DNA of 12,607 nt from an uncultured Butyricicoccus sp. (GTDB lineage: Bacteria; Bacillota; Clostridia; Oscillospirales; Butyricicoccaceae), in the NCBI GenBank assembly GCA_959018045.1, contig CAUEJN010000028.1, positions 1-12,607 of the forward strand, given 5' to 3'. The translations under genes were made by a program, and so were the position numbers. The notes under the pieces are model-generated. The model was not told the DNA's origin, did not search any database, and was given only the letters and a program-made list of their open reading frames with translations. Shown in pieces: positions 7,217-12,607 of the stretch (positions are counted from its first letter, which is position 1; the number at the start of each line of letters is the position of its first letter).

Positions 7217-8008
7217 TTATCCTCCTTTTTTAGTCATCTCCCAGATCAGAATGGCCGCGGCAACGCCCGCATTGAGCGATTCGGCGCGTCCGGCCATGGG
7301 AATGATGAGCTTGTGATCACACAGGTCGAGCGCGGCCCGTGTCACGCCGTTGCCCTCGTTGCCGATGATGACCGCCGAGCGTTCGGGCAGTCCTTCGGGC
7401 GGCAGCGGGACACTGTCGGGCTCGAGCGCTGCGGCATAGACCGGAATGCCATGCTGCTGCAAAGCATCGATGGCCTCGGCAAGCGACATCTGACAGACCG
7501 GCTGCCGGAAGGCAGCGCCCATGGTCGCACGGACGACCTTGGGTGCAGTCGGGTCGGTGCAGCCCTCGCACAGGATGACCAGATCGAGCGCGAATGCGTC
7601 GGCGGTGCGCAGGATGGTGCCCAGATTGCCCGGATCCTGCAGACCGTCAAGCAGAACAGCGCGGCGCACAGACGAGAAATCGACCGTCTGACGCACCGGT
7701 CTCTCGCACGAGAACAGCACGCCTTGTGGGGTCTCGACGTCGGTTGCCAGGTCAAACAGCGCTTTCTCTGCCGTCAGGAGCGACGCGCCCTGCGCCGCTG
7801 CACGCGCCAGCAGTGCATCATCGCACGCGGTGCCTGCACGCACGAGCACCGCACCCACCCGGATGTCCGAGTCCAGCGCTTCACCCAGCATTTTTTCGCC
7901 CTCGCAGACCATCTCACCGGTCCTCAGGCGATATTTCTTTTCTCGCGCCAGCCGTGCGAGGTGTTTGAGCGTCGCATTCTGGCGGCTTGTGATCGCAGTA
8001 AACTCCAT
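7217..8008 (-). CDS. TrmH/SpoU-family RNA 2'-O-methyltransferase
   Basis: This is a SAM-dependent SPOUT methyltransferase that methylates a ribose 2'-OH in rRNA or tRNA. The 263-aa protein has an N-terminal substrate-binding domain like RlmB/YsgA proteins (about 1-100, beginning TSRQNATLKHLARLAREKKYR). The C-terminal trefoil-knot domain carries motif 1 DPGNLGTILRTADAF (125-139, N128 and R134), motif 2 AVIIGNEGNGV (212-222) and motif 3 IIPMAGRAESLNAGVAAAI (235-253, E243, S244, N246). The ATG has AGAGG 5 bases upstream. It is the first gene after the stem-loop that follows lysS and is almost contiguous with dprA. Its exact RNA target cannot be read from the sequence. Family members are annotated as TrmH, RlmB or YsgA, so I give no symbol. 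Confidence 0.93.
   Translation of the reverse strand: MEFTAITSRQNATLKHLARLAREKKYRLRTGEMVCEGEKMLGEALDSDIRVGAVLVRAGTACDDALLARAAAQGASLLTAEKALFDLATDVETPQGVLFSCERPVRQTVDFSSVRRAVLLDGLQDPGNLGTILRTADAFALDLVILCEGCTDPTAPKVVRATMGAAFRQPVCQMSLAEAIDALQQHGIPVYAAALEPDSVPLPPEGLPERSAVIIGNEGNGVTRAALDLCDHKLIIPMAGRAESLNAGVAAAILIWEMTKKGG
7220..7225 (-). promoter_or_regulatory. dprA ribosome binding site built from the last codons of the methyltransferase gene
   Basis: The final codons AAA AAA GGA GGA TAA encode the terminal KKGG of the methyltransferase and at the same time form a perfect AAAAAAGGAGGA Shine-Dalgarno element 6 bases before the dprA ATG. Both uses are directly visible. This implies co-transcription and probably translational re-initiation. 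Confidence 0.85.
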
Positions 8009-8034
8009 GTAACCTCTTGAATGAAAACAATATG

Positions 8035-8079
8035 CCGAAAGCCTGCGGGTTGATGCACAACTCGCAGGCTTACTATCGG
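8035..8079 (-). terminator. Stem-loop between lysS and the TrmH-family gene
   Basis: Twenty-four bases after the lysS stop the transcript can form AAGCCTGCG paired with CGCAGGCTT (8039-8071), an inner GTTG/CAAC stem across one A-C mismatch, and a TGCAT loop. CCGA/TCGG (8035-8038 and 8076-8079) can extend it around a small bulge. After the stem comes TTTCGGCATATTGTTTTC, only a broken U-tract. It is probably the greA-lysS terminator, likely leaky, because no clear promoter is seen in the remaining bases before the methyltransferase gene. Confidence 0.5.
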
Positions 8080-8103
8080 TTCTCAGTACTTGCCGCAGGG
8101 CGG

Positions 8104-10062
8104 TTAATACAGCTTAGCGCCTGCCGGAATGCGGTCGTCTACCATCAGCAGGTTGAGTCCCTCGTGTCCGTCCTCCTCGTGGACGGCCGAGATCAGCATA
8201 CCGCACGAATCAATACCCATCATCTTGCGCGGCGGCAGGTTGACGATCGCGATGGCGGTCTTGCCGATCAGCGCTTCAGGTTCGTAATACTCATGGATGC
8301 CGCTCAGGATCACGCGGTCGGTATCCGTACCGTCATCCAGAATAAACTTGAGCAGCTTCTTGCTCTTGGGCACGGCCTCACAGTGCTTGATCTTGACCGC
8401 ACGGAAGTCCGACTTGGAGAAGGTGTCGAAGTCAACCTCGGTCTCAAACAGCGGTTCAATCTTGACCTTGGAGAAGTCCGGCTTGACCGCCTCTGCCGGT
8501 GCCTCGGTGGCAGCAGCAGCCGGTGCAGCCGGCTTTTCAGCCTCTGCCGAGCGCTCGCCAGCCAGCGGCTTCATGGTGGGGAACAGCAGTACGTCACGAA
8601 TGGAGGCCGAGTCGGTTAGGAACATGACCAGACGGTCGATGCCCATGCCCATGCCACCCGTGGGCGGCATGCCGTACTCGAGTGCGGTGACAAAATCGGT
8701 ATCCATCATATTTGCCTCATCGTCGCCAGCCTCACGCAGAGCAACCTGACGCTCAAAACGCTGACGCTGATCGATGGGGTCGTTGAGCTCGGAGAATGCG
8801 TTGCACAGCTCACGGCCGTAAACAAAGCACTCAAAACGCTCGGTCAGGCGCGGGTCAGATGCCTTGCGCTTGGCCAGCGGCGAAATCTCAACCGGGTAAT
8901 CGGTGATAAAGGTCGGCTGGATGAGGTTCTCCTCAACATACTCGTCGTAGCACTGCGCCAGCAGGTCGCCCCAGCTGTCCTTGTTCTTCTCGATCTCCAG
9001 ACCGCGTGCCTTGACAGCTTCGAGTGCCTCCTCCGGGCTCATTGCCATGAAGTCCAGACCGGAATACTCCTTGACTGCGTCTGCCATGGTCATGCGCTTC
9101 CAGCCCTTGGAGAAGTCCAGCTCGGTGCCCTGGTAGGTGACCTTGGTGGTGCCCAGAACCTTCTCGCAGACATGCACAACCATATCCTCGGTAATGTCCA
9201 TCATGCCCTGATAATCGGTGTATGCCTGATACAGCTCGATGGTGGTGAACTCCGGGTTATGGCGGGTGTCCATGCCCTCGTTGCGGAAGATACGGCCGAT
9301 CTCGTAGACCTGCTCGAGACCGCCGACGATCAGACGCTTGAGGTGCAGCTCGGTTGCAATACGCATGTACATGTCGATGTCCAGCGCATTGTGATGGGTG
9401 ATGAACGGACGGGCTGCCGCGCCGCCCGGGATGGTGTTGAGACAGGGGGTCTCGACCTCCATGAAGCCGCGGCCATCCATGAAGCGGCGGATCTCACGCA
9501 CGATTGCCGAGCGCTTCTCGAAGGTGTCACGTACCTCGGGGTTGATGATTAGGTCAACGTAACGCTGACGGTAGCGCATATCGGTGTCCTTCAGACCGTG
9601 CCACTTCTCGGGCAGCGGAATGAGGTTCTTGGACAGCAGGGTCAACTCGGTAACCTTGACCGAGATCTCACCCTTCTGGGTGCGGAATACCTCGCCGGCG
9701 ATGCCGACGAGGTCGCCAATGTCCATCTTCTTAAAGGCCTTGTAAACGTCCTCGCCCAGTGCGTCACGGGTGACGTACAGCTGGAGACGGCCATAGCGGT
9801 CGGACAGGTCTGCAAATGATGCCTTGCCCATGATGCGCTTGGACATCATACGGCCGGCCAGGCGGACGGTCTGACCCTCCATCTCCTCGAAGCGGTCCTT
9901 GATATCGGTGGTGAAATTGGTGCGGTCAAAGCGTACCTGCTCAAAGGGGTCTGCACCAGCTTCCTGAAGCTCGCGCAGCTTATCGCGGCGGATGCGCAGC
10001 AGTTCGTTGAGCTCTGCCTGCGTCGGCTCGGCTGCCGGCGCGTTCTTCTGTTCGTTTGCCAT
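8104..10062 (-). CDS. lysS: Class II lysyl-tRNA synthetase with C-terminal tRNA-binding domain
   Basis: This enzyme charges tRNA-Lys with lysine. Residues about 60-145 form the anticodon-binding OB fold and about 165-500 the class II catalytic core. Motif 1 lies around 192-220 (GFMEVETPCLNTIPGGAAARPF region), motif 2 is YEIGRIFRNEGMDTRHNPEF (253-272) and motif 3 is GMPPTGGMGMGIDRLVM (464-480). A usual bacterial LysRS ends near the LLFPTMKP motif, which here is at 492-499. This protein instead continues through an Ala/Pro/Glu linker (501-530) into about 110 residues (543-652) matching the MetG C-terminal/Trbp111/EMAP OB fold (SDFRAVKI, LSGIHEYYEPEALIGK, VNLPPRKMMGIDSCGM). That is why it is 652 aa instead of about 500. 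It lies 24 bases after greA, a common clostridial pairing. The ribosome binding site (AAGGGG, about 11 bases off) is modest. Confidence 0.96.
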   Translation of the reverse strand: MANEQKNAPAAEPTQAELNELLRIRRDKLRELQEAGADPFEQVRFDRTNFTTDIKDRFEEMEGQTVRLAGRMMSKRIMGKASFADLSDRYGRLQLYVTRDALGEDVYKAFKKMDIGDLVGIAGEVFRTQKGEISVKVTELTLLSKNLIPLPEKWHGLKDTDMRYRQRYVDLIINPEVRDTFEKRSAIVREIRRFMDGRGFMEVETPCLNTIPGGAAARPFITHHNALDIDMYMRIATELHLKRLIVGGLEQVYEIGRIFRNEGMDTRHNPEFTTIELYQAYTDYQGMMDITEDMVVHVCEKVLGTTKVTYQGTELDFSKGWKRMTMADAVKEYSGLDFMAMSPEEALEAVKARGLEIEKNKDSWGDLLAQCYDEYVEENLIQPTFITDYPVEISPLAKRKASDPRLTERFECFVYGRELCNAFSELNDPIDQRQRFERQVALREAGDDEANMMDTDFVTALEYGMPPTGGMGMGIDRLVMFLTDSASIRDVLLFPTMKPLAGERSAEAEKPAAPAAAATEAPAEAVKPDFSKVKIEPLFETEVDFDTFSKSDFRAVKIKHCEAVPKSKKLLKFILDDGTDTDRVILSGIHEYYEPEALIGKTAIAIVNLPPRKMMGIDSCGMLISAVHEEDGHEGLNLLMVDDRIPAGAKLY

Positions 10063-10086
10063 GTTCGATCTTTCCCCTTTTCTGTC

Positions 10087-10560
10087 TTACTTGATGATTT
10101 CGATGACCTTATACTGGATGGTGCCGGCCGGTGCCTCGACCTCAACGATCTGACCGACCTTCTTACCCAGTACAGCCTTGCCGAACGGAGACTCGTCCGA
10201 AATCTTGCCGTCCATCGGGTCAGCCTCCTGCGAGCCGACAAAGTGGTACTCCTCCACCTCGCCGAACTCTACGTCCTCTACCTTGAAACGGCAGCCGGGG
10301 GAAACCTCGTCCTGACCGTACATATCATCGGTGATGACAACGGCGTGTGCAATGATATTCACGACCTCAGCGATACGGGAATAGAGCATGCCCTGCCCGT
10401 TCTTTGCCTCATCGTACTCAGAGTTCTCGGACAGGTCACCAAACGAGCGTGCTTCCTTGATCTGCTCGGCGACCTCCTTCTCACGGACGGTTTTGAGATA
10501 TTCCAGTTCTTCCTTGAGCTTATCTAAGCTTTCCTGCGTCAGTTTAAATTCCTTCGCCAT
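10087..10560 (-). CDS. greA: Transcription elongation factor GreA
   Basis: GreA enters the secondary channel of RNA polymerase and stimulates cleavage of backtracked transcripts. The 157-aa protein has the standard length. Its N-terminal coiled coil (about 1-75) carries the acidic tip in the conserved block ARSFGDLSENSEYDEAKNGQ (37-56). The C-terminal FKBP-like domain (about 80-157) has the conserved SPFGKAVLGKKVG segment. The ATG follows an AGAGGG site at about 9 bases. A promoter matching the consensus exactly lies about 60 bases upstream, and lysS follows in the same direction, so greA is the first gene of a greA-lysS transcript. The gene is unremarkable and intact. Confidence 0.97.
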   Translation of the reverse strand: MAKEFKLTQESLDKLKEELEYLKTVREKEVAEQIKEARSFGDLSENSEYDEAKNGQGMLYSRIAEVVNIIAHAVVITDDMYGQDEVSPGCRFKVEDVEFGEVEEYHFVGSQEADPMDGKISDESPFGKAVLGKKVGQIVEVEAPAGTIQYKVIEIIK

Positions 10561-10621
10561 GTGACAAATCCCTCTCTATGATAAATTTTGGGTATTAAAC
10601 CTATAGAAACCATTACACCTT

Positions 10622-10650
10622 ATTATATGGACTCACAATGACGATGTCAA
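10622..10650 (-). promoter_or_regulatory. Consensus sigma-A promoter for greA-lysS
   Basis: On the minus strand TTGACA (10645-10650) and TATAAT (10622-10627) are separated by exactly 17 bases, a perfect match to the housekeeping consensus. Transcription would begin near 10615 and give a leader of about 55 bases before the greA ATG. No T-box, riboswitch or attenuator fits in this leader. The 173-base gap (10561-10733) is AT-rich relative to the genes and otherwise holds only a weak 5-bp hairpin near 10665. Confidence 0.88.
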
Positions 10651-10733
10651 GCGAGCCGGGATGAAGTTTCCGAACTTTTTGCATTTTTACCAGTTTGCAC
10701 GCGACGTTTTTGCCCGTACTTTTACGCCTTTCG

Positions 10734-11924
10734 CTAAGATAGCACATTTCGTGCAGCGATGAGCTGATCGTCGTCTTCCTGGGCAAGGAAATAGAAATCC
10801 TGCGCCTTTTCCGCGGGCAGATCGACCGGAATATCGGGCGTGACACCGGTACCGATCAGGCTTTTGCCCTGTGGGGTAAAGTATTCGTTGTCCGACAGGC
10901 GCAGCGCCGAGCCATCCGAGAGCGGATAGGTGCGCTGGGAATAGCCCTTGCCGATGGTCTGCTCGCCCACGATGATGGCCTTGCCGTACTCCTGCAAGGC
11001 GGCGGCGAAGAACTCAGCTGCCGAGATCGAGTCGGCGTTGACCAGTACGGCCATGGGCAGATCGAGTGCTTCGGTGTCCGAGGAGTACACGTTTTCCGTG
11101 CCATCCTTGGCGCGCAGGGTCATGATCGTGCCCTCGGGCAGCAGCGGATCGAGCATGTTGGCCAGCACCTCGACCGATCCGCCCGGATCGTTGCGCACGT
11201 CAAAGATCAGCTTCTGTGCTCCCTGGTCAAGCAGCTGATGTAATACCTTTTCAAACTGCTCGTCGGCGTGCTGGTGGAAGTTGTAAATGTAGATGTAGCC
11301 AGTCGTGTCATCGAGCATTTTTCCCGTCACCATGGTCGCGGTGACCTCGCGCCGCTCGATGGCCAGAGTTTCGGTCTCTCCGGTGTCCGCGTGCCGGATC
11401 ATCACCTGTGCGTCGGTGCCCTCATCGCCCGCAATCGCGTCGATGACCGCCTGATAGCCATCCTTCTCCAGCGTCTTGTCTCCTGCGCCGACGATCTCAT
11501 CGCCGTGCTTGAGTCCGGCTTCTTCCGCGCCCGAACCCTCATACACCTCGATGATACGCAGACGGTTTTCCTGCTGATCGTAAGTCGTGTACACGCCGAT
11601 GCCGAAGGCCTGTCCTTCAAGCGAGGTGGTATAACTCTCGTACTCCTCCTTGGACATATAGCTGCTCCAGCGGTCACCCACACCGGTGACAAAGCCCACG
11701 CAGGCCATATCGACCGCGTCCTGCACGTCGTACTCGCCCACATACAGGTCGTCTACCCGCTCGCGAATCTCTCCGAGTTTGCCATAAATGGCGTTATTGG
11801 CTTCATAGCCCGGCAATTTGTTCTGATAATAGCGGTTCATCACCAGATAGGACGCATTGAACGCAGTCGCCGCGCTCAGCACACACAGCGCCACCGCTGT
11901 GCCCTTGGAAATGCCTTTGCTCAT
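10734..11924 (-). CDS. S41-family PDZ protease (carboxy-terminal processing protease)
   Basis: This is a serine protease of the CtpA/CtpB/Prc type acting outside the cytoplasmic membrane. The 396-aa protein has one N-terminal hydrophobic segment (about 9-28, VALCVLSAATAFNASYLVM) that looks like a signal anchor. A PDZ domain follows (about 100-195, with SGAEEAGLKHGDEIVGAGD). The S41 core (about 205-370) has FDVRNDPGGS (241-250), the nucleophile serine in NADSISAAEF (S301) and the lysine base in GEQTIGKGYSQ (K326). A C-terminal extension follows the usual GVTPDI block. The ribosome binding site is mediocre (AAGGA about 12 bases from the ATG). It follows the M23 peptidase gene across an inverted repeat; S41 proteases in other bacteria degrade or activate such hydrolases. 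CtpA and CtpB cannot be told apart here, so I give no symbol. Confidence 0.93.
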   Translation of the reverse strand: MSKGISKGTAVALCVLSAATAFNASYLVMNRYYQNKLPGYEANNAIYGKLGEIRERVDDLYVGEYDVQDAVDMACVGFVTGVGDRWSSYMSKEEYESYTTSLEGQAFGIGVYTTYDQQENRLRIIEVYEGSGAEEAGLKHGDEIVGAGDKTLEKDGYQAVIDAIAGDEGTDAQVMIRHADTGETETLAIERREVTATMVTGKMLDDTTGYIYIYNFHQHADEQFEKVLHQLLDQGAQKLIFDVRNDPGGSVEVLANMLDPLLPEGTIMTLRAKDGTENVYSSDTEALDLPMAVLVNADSISAAEFFAAALQEYGKAIIVGEQTIGKGYSQRTYPLSDGSALRLSDNEYFTPQGKSLIGTGVTPDIPVDLPAEKAQDFYFLAQEDDDQLIAARNVLS

Positions 11925-11968
11925 ACCTTTGCTGTTTCCTTTCGCCTCATTTTGTACAGACAGACAAG

Positions 11969-11998
11969 ACCGGGGATAGGGTCTAGCCCTTCCCCGGT
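11969..11998 (-). terminator. Stem-loop between the M23 and S41 protease genes
   Basis: ACCGGGGA pairs with TCCCCGGT, and inside that AGGG pairs with CCCT, with a single bulged A and a CTAGA loop: 12 base pairs in total. On the transcribed minus strand it is followed by CTTGTCTGTCTGT, a U-rich but interrupted tail. On the plus strand TTTGTGTGATTGTG follows. This is most likely a terminator for the peptidase transcript, possibly partial, since no clear promoter is visible between it and the S41 gene. Confidence 0.55.
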
Positions 11999-12017
11999 TT
12001 GTGTGATTGTGCTTAGA

Positions 12018-12607
12018 TTACGGGCTGACGTAGTCGAGCGGATCGACGACAGAACCGTTGCGGTAAACCTCGAAGTGCAGATGGTTGCCCGTCGAGTTAC
12101 CGGTCGAGCCGACCGTACCGATCTGCTGACCGGCTGCAACTGTGTCACCGACCGATACCATACGGCGGGTCATGTGCGCATACGCGGTCATCAGGCCGCC
12201 GCCGTGGCTGATGACAACATAGTTGCCGTAGGACGACGACAGGTAGCTCTTGACGACCGTACCGGATGCCGCCGCAACGATCGGATTTCCCTTACCCGAT
12301 GCGATGTCAATACCCTTGTGTCCGCTCTGCCATACGCCGGTAATCGGGCTGACGCGGCCGCCGAAATACGAGCTGATGTATGTATAGGTTGGACACGGCC
12401 AGAGCATTGAACCCGAGCCGCCGCTCGAGTAGCTTGCACTCGATGAAGAAGACGAGGACGACCTCGAAGATGAAGAGGACCGCTGCTTCTTCTTGGCCGC
12501 TGCCGCAGCAGCTGCCGCTGCTTCCTGACGGGACAGCTCTGCGATCTCATCGCTGATCTGTTCCTGCTCGGCTGCCAGCTGATCGCTGACCTTCTGTGCA
12601 TTCCCCC
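12018..12607 (-). CDS. M23/LytM peptidoglycan endopeptidase, 5' end outside the window
   Basis: This is the C-terminal 195 residues of an extracellular cell-wall hydrolase. The frame is open to the window edge, so the ATG at 12407 is internal and not the start. The visible part begins with a coiled-coil stretch (KVSDQLAAEQEQISDEIAEL). A run of nine alanines, KKK and a serine-rich linker follow, and then the LytM domain. The domain has the zinc motif GHKGID (H and D), the YAHM histidine and the GNHLHFEV motif with HLH. All four expected active-site positions are present. Coiled coil plus LytM is the plan of EnvC/PcsB/CwlO-type hydrolases, which are activated by FtsEX in other bacteria. An S41 protease gene follows. 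The signal peptide and most of the coiled coil must lie beyond the right edge. Confidence 0.93.
   Translation of the reverse strand, partial: GNAQKVSDQLAAEQEQISDEIAELSRQEAAAAAAAAAKKKQRSSSSSRSSSSSSSSASYSSGGSGSMLWPCPTYTYISSYFGGRVSPITGVWQSGHKGIDIASGKGNPIVAAASGTVVKSYLSSSYGNYVVISHGGGLMTAYAHMTRRMVSVGDTVAAGQQIGTVGSTGNSTGNHLHFEVYRNGSVVDPLDYVSP

Noticed and set aside
10561..10615. Possible T-box or lysine riboswitch upstream of greA-lysS
   Set aside because: The leader is only about 55 bases and shows no T-box sequence or riboswitch-like structure.
10661..10690. AAGTT/AACTT hairpin followed by T-runs on the plus strand, in the S41-greA gap
   Set aside because: A 5-bp AT-rich stem is too weak, and the T-run is on the strand that carries no genes.
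11921..12148. 75-codon minus-strand frame between the M23 and S41 genes, ending in ATGA overlap with the S41 start
   Set aside because: It begins inside the M23 gene in another frame, runs across the stem-loop, and has no recognisable features.
12018..12407. 129-aa stand-alone M23 protein starting at 12407
   Set aside because: The frame is open through this ATG to the window edge, with a coiled coil and serine linker typical of such hydrolases, so this is an internal methionine.
11268..12410. 380-codon open frame on the plus strand
   Set aside because: Antisense to the S41 and M23 genes and crossing their terminator. No family resemblance, and no convincing ribosome binding site seen.

Overview
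The window is a GC-rich stretch of bacterial housekeeping chromosome. All ten recognisable genes lie on the minus strand, so they read from right to left. Protein families and gene order point to a Gram-positive member of the class Clostridia, most likely a high-GC gut lineage of the Oscillospirales (Butyricicoccus/Agathobaculum/Faecalibacterium-like). That placement is inferred from gene order (greA-lysS; dprA-topA-trmFO; plsX-acpP-rnc), the folate-dependent TrmFO, AGGAGG-type ribosome binding sites and base composition. The genus cannot be fixed from this sequence. I see no mobile element, CRISPR array, rRNA or tRNA gene, and no stretch over 300 bases without a gene.

In order of transcription: (1) At the right edge is the C-terminal part of an M23/LytM cell-wall peptidase cut by the window end. 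An inverted repeat (11969-11998) and then an S41 (CtpA/Prc-type) PDZ protease follow, forming an envelope module. (2) A promoter matching the sigma-A consensus exactly (TTGACA, 17 bases, TATAAT; 10622-10650) drives greA and then lysS. The lysyl-tRNA synthetase carries an extra C-terminal MetG/EMAP-type tRNA-binding domain. A strong stem-loop (8035-8079) follows. (3) A tight run follows: TrmH/SpoU RNA methyltransferase, dprA, topA, trmFO, plsX. The trmH-dprA gap is 3 bases, and topA-trmFO and trmFO-plsX each overlap by ATGA, implying translational coupling. (4) A second good sigma-A promoter (TTGACA, 17 bases, TATCAT; 1056-1084) lies between plsX and acpP. It would drive acpP and rnc, which are separated by a GC-rich stem-loop (755-778).

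The genes cover transcript elongation (GreA), translation (LysRS, TrmFO, TrmH-type methyltransferase, RNase III), DNA topology and uptake processing (TopA, DprA), phospholipid and fatty-acid synthesis (PlsX, ACP) and cell-wall remodelling (M23, S41). The layout looks like two widely conserved Firmicutes blocks, dprA-topA-trmFO and plsX-fabD-fabG-acpP-rnc, joined at trmFO/plsX, with fabD and fabG missing from the second.

I do not see a previously undescribed system. The points most worth a second look are the LysRS domain fusion, the palindrome at the predicted acpP start site, the stem-loop in the rnc leader, the H1-like repeat tail of TopA, and the fused block architecture.
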